Origin: Meandrina meandrites
Taxonomy: Eukaryota > Cnidaria > Anthozoa > Scleractinia > Meandrinidae
Direction: 5' to 3'
Assembly (NCBI GenBank): GCA_963693305.1
Contig: OY855903.1
Span: 31,277,598 to 31,341,597, forward strand
DNA length: 64,000 bases
The stretch's first letter is position 1, and each line of letters opens with the position of its first letter. Both the position numbers and the translations under genes were made by a program. The notes under the pieces are model-generated. The model saw only the letters and a program-made list of their open reading frames with translations. It was not told where the DNA came from and made no database searches. Shown here piece after piece: positions 1-12,100 of the stretch.

Positions 1-285
1 TCCCCGAGCTCAGATCATGAGAAAATCAATTTTTACGGCCGAATCGCAATTTTCATGAAATTGGGTGCTCACTACCCAAATCGGCGCCCAAGCGCTCCCG
101 GAGCTCAGATTATGAGAAAATCAATTTTTACGGCCGAATCGCTATTTTCATGAAATTGGGTGCTCACTGCCCAAATCGTCGCCCAAGCGGTCCCGGAGCT
201 CAGATCATGAGAAAATCAATTTTTACGGCCGAATCGCAATTTTCATGAAATTGGGTTCTCACTGCCCAAATCGGCGCACAAGCGG

Positions 286-380
286 TCCCCGAGCTCAGAT
301 CATGAGAAAATCAATTTTTACGGCCGAATCGCAATTTTCATGAAATTGGGTGCTCACTGCCCAAATCGGCGCACAAGCGG
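286..380. repeat. Reference (consensus-like) 95-bp monomer
   Basis: This copy matches the most common base at every position and is used as the coordinate system for the other entries. Bases 6-11 are GAGCTC, 13-16 GATC, 15-20 TCATGA, 22-25 an A4 tract, 30-34 a T5 tract, 36-41 CGGCCG, 50-53 a T4 tract, 51-60 the perfect palindrome TTTCATGAAA, 63-65 GGG, and 81-95 TCGGCGCACAAGCGG. CpG steps are at 5-6, 36-37, 40-41, 45-46, 82-83, 85-86 and 93-94. Bases 11-60 are about 34% GC and the rest about 64% GC. GAGCTC and CGGCCG occur once each and TCATGA twice, so the matching restriction enzymes should give 95-bp ladders. Confidence 0.95.
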
Positions 381-1425
381 TCCCCGAGCTCAGATCATGA
401 GAAAATCAATTTTTACGGCCGAATCGCAATTTTCATGAAATTGGGTGCTGACTGCCAAAATCGGCGCACAAGCGGTCCCCGATCTCAGATCATGAGAAAA
501 TCAATTTTTACGGCCGAATCGCAATTTTCATGAAATTGGGTGCTCACTACCCAAATCGGTGCACAAGCGGTCCCCGAGCTCAGATCATGAGAAAATCAAT
601 TTTTACGGCCGAATCGCAATTTTCATGAAATTGGGTTCTCACTGCCCAAATCGGCGCACAAGCGGTCCCCGAGCTCAGATCATGAGAAAATCAATTTTTA
701 CGGCCGAATCGCAATTTTCATGAAATTGGGTGCTCACTGCCCAAATCGGCGCATGAGCGGTCCCCGAGCTCAGATCATGAGAAAATCAATTTTTACTGCC
801 GAATCGCAATTTTCATGAAATTGGGTGCTCACTGCCCAAATCGGCGCACAAGCGGTCCCCGAGCTCAGATCATGAGAAAATCAATTTTTACGGCCGAATG
901 GCAATTTTCATGAAATTGGGTGCTGACTGCCAAAATCGGCGCACAAGCGGTCCCCGAGCTCAGATCATGAGAAAATCAATTTTTACGGCCGAATCGCAAT
1001 TTTAATGAAATTGGGTGCTCACTGCCCAAATCGGCGCCCAAGCGGTCCCTGAGCTCAGATCATGAGAAAATAAATTTTTCCGGCCGAATCGCAATTTTCA
1101 TGAAATTGGGTGCTCACTGCCCAAATCGGCGCACAAGCGGTCCCCGAGCTCAGATCATGAGAAAATCAATTTTTACGGCCGAATCGCAATTTTCATGAAA
1201 TTGGGTGCTCACTGCCCAAATCGGCGCATGAGCGGTCCCCGAGCTCAGATCATGAGAAAATCAATTTTTACTGCTGAATCGCAATTTTCATGAAATTGGG
1301 TGCTCACTGCCCAAATCGGCGCACAAGCGGTCCCCGAGCTCAGATCATGAGAAAATCAATTTTTACGGCCGAATCGCAATTTTCATGAAATTGGGTGCTC
1401 ACTACCCAAATCGGTGCACAAGCGG

Positions 1426-2375
1426 TCCCCGAGCTCAGATCATGAGAAAATCAATTTTTACGGCCGAATCGCAATTTTCATGAAATTGGGTGCTCACTGC
1501 CCAAATCGTCGCCCAAGCGGTCCCGGAGCTCAGATCATGAGAAAATCAATTTTTACGGCCGAATCGCAATTTTCATGAAATTGGGTGCTCACTACCCAAA
1601 TCGGCGCCCAAGCGGTCCCGGAGCTCAGATTATGAGAAAATCAATTTTTATGGCCGAATCGCTATTTTCATGAAATTGGGTGCTCACTGCCCAAATCGTC
1701 GCCCAAGCGGTCCCCGAGCTCAGATCATGAGAAAATCAATTTTTACGGCCGAATCGCAATTTTCATGAAATTGGGTGCTCACTACCCAAATCGGTGCACA
1801 AGTGGTCCCCCAACTCAGATCATGAGAAAATCAATTTTTACGGCCGAATCGCAATTTTCATGAAATTGGGTGGTCACTGCCCAAATCGGTGCACAAGCGG
1901 TCCCCGAGCTCAGATCATGAGAAAATCAATTTTTACGGCCGAATCGCAATTTTCATGAAATTGGGTGCTCACTGCCCAAATCGTCGCCCAAGCGGTCCCG
2001 GAGCTCAGATCATGAGAAAATCAATTTTTACGGCCGAATCGCAATTTTCATGAAATTGGGTGCTCACTACCCAAATCGGCGCCCAAGCGGTCCCGGAGCT
2101 CAGATTATGAGAAAATCAATTTTTATGGCCGAATCGCTATTTTCATGAAATTGGGTGCTCACTGCCCAAATCGTCGCCCAAGCGGTCCCCGAGCTCAGAT
2201 CATGAGAAAATCAATTTTTACGGCCGAATCGCAATTTTCATGAAATTGGGTGCTCACTACCCAAATCGGTGCACAAGTGGTCCCCCAACTCAGATCATGA
2301 GAAAATCAATTTTTACGGCCGAATCGCAATTTTCATGAAATTGGGTGGTCACTGCCCAAATCGGTGCACAAGCGG
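1426..2375. repeat. 475-bp (5-monomer) unit, two tandem copies
   Basis: The five monomers at 1426-1900 are repeated at 1901-2375. In order they carry TCGTCGCCCA with TCCCGGAGCT; ACTACCCAAA with TCGGCGCCCA; TTTTTATGGCC with CGCTATTTT and TCGTCGCCCA; TCGGTGCACAAGTGG followed by TCCCCCAACT; and TTGGGTGGTC with TCGGTGCACA. The AGTGGTCCCCC marker sits at about 1801 and 2276, exactly 475 bp apart. The same double unit recurs at 55196-56145 and 61276-62225, and a version with one extra monomer at 51871-52915. At about 26.1-26.8 kb the first copy has lost two monomers. Confidence 0.85.
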
Positions 2376-5300
2376 TCCCCGAGCTCAGATCATGAGAAAA
2401 TCAATTTTTACGGCCGAATCGCAATTTTCATGAAATTGGGTGCTCACTGCCCAAATCGGCGCACAAGCGGTCCCCGAGCTCAGATCATGAGAAAATCAAT
2501 TTTTACGGCCGAATGGCAATTTTCATGAAATTGGGTGCTGACTGCCAAAATCGGCGCACAAGCGGTCCCCGAGCTCAGATCATGAGAAAATCAATTTTTA
2601 CGGCCGAATCGCAATTTTCATGAAATTGGGTGCTCACTACCCAAATCGGTGCACAAGCGGTCCCCGAGCTCAGATCATGAGAAAATCAATTTTTACGGCC
2701 GAATCGCAATTTTCATGAAATTGGGTGCTCACTGCGCAAATCGGCGCACAAGCGGTCCCCGAGCTCAGATCATTAGAAAATCAATTTTTACGGCCGAATC
2801 GCAATTTTCATGAAATTGGGTGCTCACTGCCCAAATCGGTGCACAAGCGGTCCCCGAGCTCAGATCATGAGAAAATCAATTTTTACGGCCGAATCGCAAT
2901 TTTCATGAAATTGGGTGCTCACTACCCAAATCGGCGCCCAAGCGCTCCCGGAGCTCAGATTATGAGAAAATCAATTTTTACGGCCGAATCGCTATTTTCA
3001 TGAAATTGGGTGCTCACTGCCCAAATCGTCGCCCAAGCGGTCCCGGAGCTCAGATCATGAGAAAATCAATTTTTACGGCCGAATCGCAATTTTCATGAAA
3101 TTGGGTGCTCACTGCCCAAATCGGCGCACAAGCGGTCCCCGAGCTCAGATCATGAGAAAATCAATTTTTACGGCCGAATCGCAATTTTCATGAAATTGGG
3201 TGCTGACTGCCAAAATCGGCGCACAAGCGGTCCCCGATCTCAGATCATGAGAAAATCAATTTTTACGGCCGAATCGCAATTTTCATGAAATTGGGTGCTC
3301 ACTACCCAAATCGGTGCACAAGCGGTCCCCGAGCTCAGATCATGAGAAAATCAATTTTTACGGCCGAATCGCAATTTTCATGAAATTGGGTGCTCACTGC
3401 CCAAATCGGCGCACAAGCGGTCCCCGAGCTCAGATCATGAGAAAATCAATTTTTACGGCCGAATCGCAATTTTCATGAAATTGGGTGCTCACTGCCCAAA
3501 TCGGCCCTCAAGCGGTCCCCGAGCTCAGATCATGAGAAAATCAATTTTTACGGCCGAATCGCAATTTTCATGAAATTGGGTGCTCACTGCCCAAATCGGC
3601 GCACAAGCGGTCCCCGAGCTCAGATCATGAGAAAATCAATTTTTACGGCCGAATCGCAATTTTCATGAAATTGAGTGCTCACTGCCCAAATCGGCGCACA
3701 AGCGGTCCCCGAGCTCAGATCATGAGAAAATCAATTTTTACGGCCGAATCGCAATTTTCATGAAATTGGGTGCTCACTGTTCAAATCGGCGCACAAGCGG
3801 TCCCCGAGCTCAGATCATGAGAAAATCAATTTTTACGGCCGAATCGCAATTTTCATGAAATTGGGTGCTCACTGCCCAAATCGGCGTAAAAGCGGTCCCG
3901 GAGCTCAGATCATGAGAAAATCAATTTTTACGGCCGAATCGCAATTTTCATGAAATTGGGTGCTCACTACCCAAATCGGCGCAAAAGCGGTCTTCGAGCT
4001 CAGGTCATGAGAAAATCAATTTTTACGGCCGAATCGCAATTTTCATGAAATTGGGTGCTCACTGCCCAAATCGGCGCACAAGCGGTCCCCGAGCTCAGAT
4101 CATGAGAAAATCAATTTTTACGGCCGAATCGCAATTTTCATGAAATTGGGTGCTCACTGCCCAAATCGGCGCACAAGCGGTCCCCCAGCTCAGATCATGA
4201 GAAAATCAATTTTTACGGCCGAATCGCACTTTTCATGAAATTGGGTGCTGACTGCCAAAATCGGCGCACAAGCGGTCCCCGAGCTCAGATCATGAGAAAA
4301 TCAATTTTTACGGCCGAATCGCAATTTTCATGAAATTGGGTGCTGACTGCCAAAATCGGCGCACAAGCGGTCCCCGAGCTCAGATCATGAGAAAATCAAT
4401 TTTTACGGCCGAATCGCAATTTTCATGAAATTGGGTGCTGACTGCCAAAATCGGCGCACAAGCGGTCCCCGAGCTCAGATCATGAGAAAATCAATTTTTA
4501 CGGCCGAATCGCAATTTTCATGAAATTGGGTGCTCACTGCCAAAGTCGGCGCACAAGCGGTCCCCGAGCTCAGATCATGAGAAAATCAATTTTTACGGCC
4601 GAATCGCAATTTTCATGAAATTGGGTGCTCACTGCCCAAATCGGCGCACAAGCGGTCCCCGAGCTCAGATCATGAGAAAATGAATTTTTACGGCCGAATG
4701 GCAATTTTCATGAAATTGGGTGCTGACTGCCAAAATCGGCGCACAAGCGGTCCCCGAGCTCAGATCATGAGAAAATCAATTTTTACGGCCGAATCACAAT
4801 TTTCATGAAATTGGGTGCTCACTACCCAAATCGGTGCACAAGCGGTCCCCGAGCTCAGATCATGAGAAAATCAATTTTTACGGCCGAATCGCAATTTTCA
4901 TGAAATTGGGTGCTCACTGCCCAAATCGGCGCACAAGCGGTCCCCGAGCTCAGATCATTAGAAAATCAATTTTTACGGCCGAATCGCAATTTTCATGAAA
5001 TTGGGTGCTCACTGCCCAAATCGGTGCACAAGCGGTCCCCGAGCTCAGATCATGAGAAAATCAATTTTTACGGCCGAATCGCAATTTTCATGAAATTGGG
5101 TGCTCACTACCCAAATCGGCGCCCAAGCGCTCCCGGAGCTCAGATTATGAGAAAATCAATTTTTACGGCCGAATCGCTATTTTCATGAAATTGGGTGCTC
5201 ACTGCCCAAATCGTCGCCCAAGCGGTCCCGGAGCTCAGATCATGAGAAAATCAATTTTTACGGCCGAATCGCAATTTTCATGAAATTGGGTTCTCACTGC

Positions 5301-5510
5301 CCAAATCGGCGCACAAGCGGTCCCCGAGCTCAGATCATGAGAAAATCAATTTTTACGGCCGAATCGCAATTTTCATGAAATTGGGTGCTCACTGCCCAAA
5401 TCGGCGCATGAGCGGTCCCCAAGCTCAGATCATGAGAAAATCAATTTTTACGGCCGAATCGCAATTTTCATGAAATTGGGTGCTCACTGCCCAAATCGGC
5501 GCACAAGCGG

Positions 5511-8265
5511 TCCCCGAGCTCAGATCATGAGAAAATCAATTTTTTCGGCCGAATCGCAATTTTCATGAAATTGGGTTTTCACTGCCCAAATCGGCGCACA
5601 AGCGGTCCCCGAGCTCAGATCATGAGAAAATCAGTTTTTACTGCCGAATCGCAATTTTCATGAAATTGGGTGCTGACTGCCAAAATCGGCGCACAAGCGG
5701 TCCCCGAGCTCAGATCATGAGAAAATCAATTTTTACGGCCGAATCGCACTTTTCATGAAATTGGGTGCTGACTGCCAAAATCGGCGCACAAGCGGTCCCC
5801 GAGCTCAGATCATGAGAAAATCAATTTTTACGGCCGAATCGCAATTTTCATGAAATTGGGTGCTGACTGCCAAAGTCGGCGCACAAGCGGTCCCCGAGCT
5901 CAGATCATGACAAAATCAATTTTTACGGCCGAATCGTAATTTTCAAGAAATTGGGTGCTCACTGCCCAAATCGGCGCACAAGCGGTCCCCGAGCTCAGAT
6001 CATGAGAAAATCAATTTTTACGGCCGAATCGCAATTTTCATGAAATTGGGTGCTCACTGCCTAAATCGACGCAAAAGCGGTCCCCGAGCTCAGATCATTA
6101 GAAAATCAATTTTTACGGCCGAATCGCAATTTTCATGAAATTGGGTGGTCACTGCCCAAATCGGTGCACAAGCGGTCCCCGAGCTCACATCATGAGAAAA
6201 TCAATTTTTACGGCCGAATCGCAATTTTCATGAAATTGGGTGCTCACTGCCCAAATCGGCGCACAAGCGGTCCCCGAGCTCAGATCATTAGAAAATCAAT
6301 TTTTACGGCCGAATCGCAATTTTCATGAAATTGGGTGCTCACTGCCCAAATCGGTGCACAAGCGGTCCCCGAGCTCAGATCATGAGAAAATCAATTTTTA
6401 CGGCCGAATCGCAATTTTCATGAAATTGGGTGCTCACTACCCAAATCGGCGCCCAAGCGGTCCCGTAGCTCAGATTATGAGAAAATCAATTTTTACGGCC
6501 GAATCGCAATTTTCATGAAATTGGGTGCTGACTGCCCAAATCGGAGCCCAAGCGGTCCCGGAGCTCAGATCATGAGAAAATCAATTTTTACGGCCGAATC
6601 GCAATTTTCATGAAATTGGGTTCTCACTGCCCAAATCGGTGCACAAGCGGTCCCCGAGCTCAGATCATGAGAAAATCAATTTTTACGGCCGAATCGCAAT
6701 TTTCATGAAATTGGGTGCTCACTACCCAAATCGGTGCACAAGCGGTCCCCCAACTCAGATCATGAGAAAATCAATTTTTACGGCCGAATCGCAATTTTCA
6801 TGAAATTGGGTGGTCACTGCCCAAATCGGTGCACAAGCGGTCCCCGAGCTCAGATCATGAGAAAATCAATTTTTACGGCCGAATCGCAATTTTCATGAAA
6901 TTGGGTTTTCACTGCCCAAATCGGCGCACAAGCGGTCCCCGAGCTCAGATCATGAGAAAATCAGTTTTTACTGCCGAATCGCAATTTTCATGAAATTGGG
7001 TGCTGACTGCCAAAATCGGCGCACAAGCGGTCCCCGAGCTCAGATCATGAGAAAATCAATTTTTACGGCCGAATCGCACTTTTCATGAAATTGGGTGCTG
7101 ACTGCCAAAATCGGCGCACAAGCGGTCCCCGAGCTCAGATCATGAGAAAATCAATTTTTACGGCCGAATCGCAATTTTCATGAAATTGGGTGCTGACTGC
7201 CAAAATCGGCGCACAAGCGGTCCCCGAGCTCAGATCATGAGAAAATCAATTTTTACGGCCGAATCGCAATTTTCATGAAATTGGGTGCTGACTGCCAAAG
7301 TCGGCGCACAAGCGGTCCCCGAGCTCAGATCATGACAAAATCAATTTTTACGGCCGAATCGTAATTTTTAAGAAATTGGGTGCTCACTGCCCAAATCGGC
7401 GCACAAGCGGTCCCCGAGCTCAGATCATGAGAAAATCAATTTTTACGGCCGAATTGCAATTTTCATGAAATTGGGTGCTCACTGCCTAAATCGGCGCACA
7501 AGCGGTCCCCGAGCTCAGATCATTAGAAAATCAATTTTTACGGCCGAATCGCAATTTTCATGAAATTGGGTGGTCACTGCCCAAATCGGTGCACAAGCGG
7601 TCCCCGAGCTCACATCATGAGAAAATCAATTTTTACGGCCGAATCGCAATTTTCATGAAATTGGGTGCTCACTGCCCAAATCGGCGCACAAGCGGTCCCC
7701 GAGCTCAGATCATTAGAAAATCAATTTTTACGGCCGAATCGCAATTTTCATGAAATTGGGTGCTCACTGCCCAAATCGGTGCACAAGCGGTCCCCGAGCT
7801 CAGATCATGAGAAAATCAATTTTTACGGCCGAATCGCAATTTTCATGAAATTGGGTGCTCACTACCCAAATCGGCGCCCAAGCGGTCCCGTAGCTCAGAT
7901 TATGAGAAAATCAATTTTTACGGCCGAATCGCAATTTTCATGAAATTGGGTGCTGACTGCCCAAATCGGAGCCCAAGCGGTCCCGGAGCTCAGATCATGA
8001 GAAAATCAATTTTTACGGCCGAATCGCAATTTTCATGAAATTGGGTTCTCACTGCCCAAATCGGTGCACAAGCGGTCCCCGAGCTCAGATCATGAGAAAA
8101 TCAATTTTTACGGCCGAATCGCAATTTTCATGAAATTGGGTGCTCACTACCCAAATCGGTGCACAAGCGGTCCCCCAACTCAGATCATGAGAAAATCAAT
8201 TTTTACGGCCGAATCGCAATTTTCATGAAATTGGGTGGTCACTGCCCAAATCGGTGCACAAGCGG
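5511..8265. repeat. 1425-bp (15-monomer) HOR unit, two tandem copies
   Basis: Copy 1 is 5511-6840 (14 monomers) and copy 2 is 6841-8265 (15 monomers). Each begins with the TTGGGTTTTC monomer and then a TCAGTTTTTACTGCC monomer, includes the CGCACTTTT and CATGACAAAA monomers, two CATTAGA monomers and the TCCCGTAGCT monomer, and ends with the TTGGGTGGTC monomer. Copy 1 lacks one of the three ACTGCCAAAA monomers, which is why early markers are 1330 bp apart and later ones 1425 bp. Further complete copies are at 30591-32015, 35531-36955, 43036-44460 and 48831-50255, with partial copies near 14.25-14.8 kb and 16.6-17.7 kb. Confidence 0.85.
5891..5985. repeat. CATGACAAAA monomer type (example copy)
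   Basis: Three linked substitutions mark this type: base 21 G to C (CATGACAAAA), base 47 C to T (ATCGTAAT) and base 56 T to A (TTCAAGAAA). The last destroys the central TCATGA palindrome and a TGA. It is always preceded by the ACTGCCAAAG monomer and followed by an ACTGCC(T)AAA monomer. Other copies begin at 7316, 14346, 16721, 31066, 36006, 43511 and 49306. The copy at 7316 has an extra change (TTTTTAAGAAA). Confidence 0.85.
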
Positions 8266-9120
8266 TCCCCGAGCTCAGATCATGAGAAAATCAATTTTTA
8301 CGGCCGAATGGCAATTTTCATGAAATTGGGTGCTGACTGCCAAAATCGGCGCACAAGCGGTCCCCGAGCTCAGATCATGAGAAAATAAATTTTTACGGCC
8401 GAATCGCAATTTTCATGAAATTGGGTGCTCACTACCCAAATCGGTGCACAAGCGGTCCCCGAGCTCAGATCATGAGAAAATCAATTTTTACGGCCGAATC
8501 GCAATTTTCATGAAATTGGGTGCTCACTGCCCAAATCGGCGCACAAGCGGTCCCCGAGCTCAGATCATTAGAAAATCAATTTTTACGGCCGAATCGCAAT
8601 TTTCATGAAATTGGGTGCTCACTGCCCAAATCGGTGCACAAGCGGTCCCCGAGCTCAGATCATGAGAAAATCAATTTTTACGGCCGAATCGCAATTTTCA
8701 TGAAATTGGGTGCTCACTGCCCAAATCGGCGCATGAGCGGTCCCCAAGCTCAGATCATGAGAAAATCAATTTTTACGGCCGAATCGCAATTTTCATGAAA
8801 TTGGGTGCTCACTACCCAAATCGGTGCACAAGCGGTCCCCGAGCTCAGATCATGAGAAAATCAATTTTTACGGCCGAATCGCAATTTTCATGAAATTGGG
8901 TGCTCACTGCCCAAATCGGCGCACAAGCGGTCCCCGAGCTCAGATCATGAGAAAATCAATTTTTACGGCCGAATCGCAATTTTCATGAAATTGGGTGTTC
9001 ACTGCCCAAATCGGCCCTCAAGCGGTCCCCGAGCTCAGATCATGAGAAAATCAATTTTTACGGCCGAATCGCAATTTTCATGAAATTGGGTGCTCACTGC
9101 CCAAATCGGCGCACAAGCGG
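8266..9120. repeat. Nine satellite monomers between two HOR blocks
   Basis: These are ordinary 95-bp monomers linking the 1425-bp and 2090-bp blocks. They include a GAATGGCAAT monomer, a GAAAATAAAT monomer, a CATTAGA monomer starting at 8551, a GCATGAGCGG monomer followed by TCCCCAAGCT, and a TCGGCCCTCA monomer at 9011. The order from the CATTAGA monomer to TCGGCCCTCA is the same as at 32.4-32.9 kb and 37.3-37.8 kb. There is no gene or unique sequence. Confidence 0.8.
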
Positions 9121-12100
9121 TCCCCGAGCTCAGATCATGAGAAAATCAATTTTTACGGCCGAATCGCAATTTTCATGAAATTGAGTGCTCACTGCCCAAA
9201 TCGGCGCACAAGCGGTCCCCGAGCTCAGATCATGAGAAAATCAATTTTTACGGCCGAATCGCAATTTTCATGAAATTTGGTGCTCACTGTTCAAATCGGC
9301 GCACAAGCGGTCCCCGAGCTCAGATCATGAGAAAATCAATTTTTACGGCCGAATCGCAATTTTCATGAAATTGGGTGCTCACTGCCCAAATCGGCGTAAA
9401 AGCGGTCCCGGAGCTCAGATCATGAGAAAATCAATTTTTACGGCCGAATCGCAATTTTCATGAAATTGGGTGCTCACTACCCAAATCGGCGCAAAAGCGG
9501 TCCCCGAGCTCAGGTCATGAGAAAATCAATTTTTACGGCCGAATCGCAATTTTCATGAAATTGGGTGCTCACTGCCCAAATCGGCGCACAAGCGGTCCCC
9601 GAGCTCAGATCATGAGAAAATCAATTTTTACGGCCGAATCGCAATTTTCATGAAATTGGGTGCTCACTGCCCAAATCGGCGCACAAGCGGTCCCCCAGCT
9701 CAGATCATGAGAAAATCAATTTTTACGGCCGAATCGCAATTTTCATGAAATTGGGTGCTCACTGCCCAAATCGTCGCCCAAGCGGTCCCCGAGCTCAGAT
9801 CATGAGAAAATCAATTTTTACGGCCGAATCGCAATTTTCATGAAATTGGGTTTTCACTGCCCAAATCGGCGCACAAGCGGTCCCCGAGCTCAGATCATGA
9901 GAAAATCAGTTTTTTCTGCCGAATCGCAATTTTCATGAAATTGGGTGCTGACTGCCAAAATCGGCGCACAAGCGGTCCCCGAGCTCAGATCATGAGAAAA
10001 TCAATTTTTACGGCCGAATCGCACTTTTCATGAAATTGGGTGCTGACTGCCAAAATCGGCGCACAAGCGGTCCCCGAGCTCAGATCATGAGAAAATCAAT
10101 TTTTACGGCCGAATCGCAATTTTCATGAAATTGGGTGCTCACTGCCAAAATCGGCGCACAAGCGGTCCCCGAGCTCAGATCATGAGAAAATCAATTTTTA
10201 CGGCCGAATCGCAATTTTCATGAAATTGGGTGCTCACTGCCAAAGTCGGCGCACAAGCGGTCCCCGAGCTCAGATCATGAGAAAATCAATTTTTACGGCC
10301 GAATCGCAATTTTCATGAAATTGGGTGCTCACTGCCCAAATCGGCGCACAAGCGGTCCCCGAGCTCAGATCATGAGAAAATGAATTTTTACGGCCGAATG
10401 GCAATTTTCATGAAATTGGGTGCTGACTGCCAAAATCGGCGCACAAGCGGTCCCCGAGCTCAGATCATGAGAAAATCAATTTTTACGGCCGAATCGCAAT
10501 TTTCATGAAATTGGGTGCTCACTACCCAAATCGGTGCACAAGCGGTCCCCGAGCTCAGATCATGAGAAAATCAATTTTTACGGCCGAATCGCAATTTTCA
10601 TGAAATTGGGTGCTCACTGCCCAAATCGGCGCACAAGCGGTCCCCGAGCTCAGATCATTAGAAAATCAATTTTTACGGCCGAATCGCAATTTTCATGAAA
10701 TTGGGTGCTCACTGCCCAAATCGGTGCACAAGCGGTCCCCGAGCTCAGATCATGAGAAAATCAATTTTTACGGCCGAATCGCAATTTTCATGAAATTGGG
10801 TGCTCACTACCCAAATCGGCGCCCAAGCGCTCCCGGAGCTCAGATTATGAGAAAATCAATTTTTACGGCCGAATCGCTATTTTTATGAAATTGGGTGCTG
10901 ACTGCCCAAATCGTCGCCCAAGCGGTCCCGGAGCTCAGATCATGAGAAAATCAATTTTTACGGCCGAATCGCAATTTTCATGAAATTGGGTTCTCACTGC
11001 CCAAATCGGCGCACAAGCGGTCCCCGAGCTCAGATCATGAGAAAATCAATTTTTACGGCCGAATCGCAATTTTCATGAAATTGGGTGCTCACTGCCCAAA
11101 TCGGCGCATGAGCGGTCCCCAAGCTCAGATCATGAGAAAATCAATTTTTACGGCCGAATCGCAATTTTCATGAAATTGGGTGCTCACTGCCCAAATCGGC
11201 GCACAAGCGGTCCCCGAGCTCAGATCATGAGAAAATCAATTTTTACGGCCGAATCGCAATTTTCATGAAATTGAGTGCTCACTGCCCAAATCGGCGCACA
11301 AGCGGTCCCCGAGCTCAGATCATGAGAAAATCAATTTTTACGGCCGAATCGCAATTTTCATGAAATTGGGTGCTCACTGTTCAAATCGGCGCACAAGCGG
11401 TCCCCGAGCTCAGATCATGAGAAAATCAATTTTTACGGCCGAATCGCAATTTTCATGAAATTGGGTGCTCACTGCCCAAATCGGCGTAAAAGCGGTCCCG
11501 GAGCTCAGATCATGAGAAAATCAATTTTTACGGCCGAATCGCAATTTTCATGAAATTGGGTGCTCACTACCCAAATCGGCGCAAAAGCGGTCCCCGAGCT
11601 CAGGTCATGAGAAAATCAATTTTTACGGCCGAATCGCAATTTTCATGAAATTGGGTGCTCACTGCCCAAATCGGCGCACAAGCGGTCCCCGAGCTCAGAT
11701 CATGAGAAAATCAATTTTTACGGCCGAATCGCAATTTTCATGAAATTGGGTGCTCACTGCCCAAATCGGCGCACAAGCGGTCCCCCAGCTCAGATCATGA
11801 GAAAATCAATTTTTACGGCCGAATCGCAATTTTCATGAAATTGGGTGCTCACTGCCCAAATCGTCGCCCAAGCGGTCCCCGAGCTCAGATCATGAGAAAA
11901 TCAATTTTTACGGCCGAATCGCAATTTTCATGAAATTGGGTTTTCACTGCCCAAATCGGCGCACAAGCGGTCCCCGAGCTCAGATCATGAGAAAATCAGT
12001 TTTTACTGCCGAATCGCAATTTTCATGAAATTGGGTGCTGACTGCCAAAATCGGCGCACAAGCGGTCCCCGAGCTCAGATCATGAGAAAATCAATTTTTA

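Larger units (their letters stand above)
1..5510. repeat. Left mosaic of satellite monomer types
   Basis: There are fifty-eight monomers and no gene. The order of variant types resembles two other places. Positions 286 to about 3555 follow 60136 to about 63405 at an offset of 59850 bp, and about 1721-4228 follow about 26136-28643 at an offset of 24415 bp. The first 285 bases match at 59755 instead, because one GCATGAGCGG-type monomer present at 60041-60135 is missing here. After 4228 three monomers present at 28.6 kb are absent, so the pattern rejoins at an offset of 24700 bp. All shifts are whole monomers. Confidence 0.8.

Noticed and set aside
286..380. CENP-B box
   Set aside because: The minus strand has ATTCGGCCG, which recalls the first bases of the box, but the A and the CGGG that the motif requires downstream are absent.
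286..380. tRNA- or 5S rRNA-derived monomer with an internal Pol III promoter
   Set aside because: I looked for A-box and B-box (GGTTCGANTCC-like) sequences. GGTCCCCGAGCT is only a weak resemblance, and no cloverleaf or T-run terminator in the right place is present.
286..380. Older internal duplication within the monomer (AATCAATTTTTA near base 25 and AATCGCAATTTTCA near base 43)
   Set aside because: The similarity is short, AT-rich and needs a gap. It could be chance, so I did not report a smaller ancestral unit.
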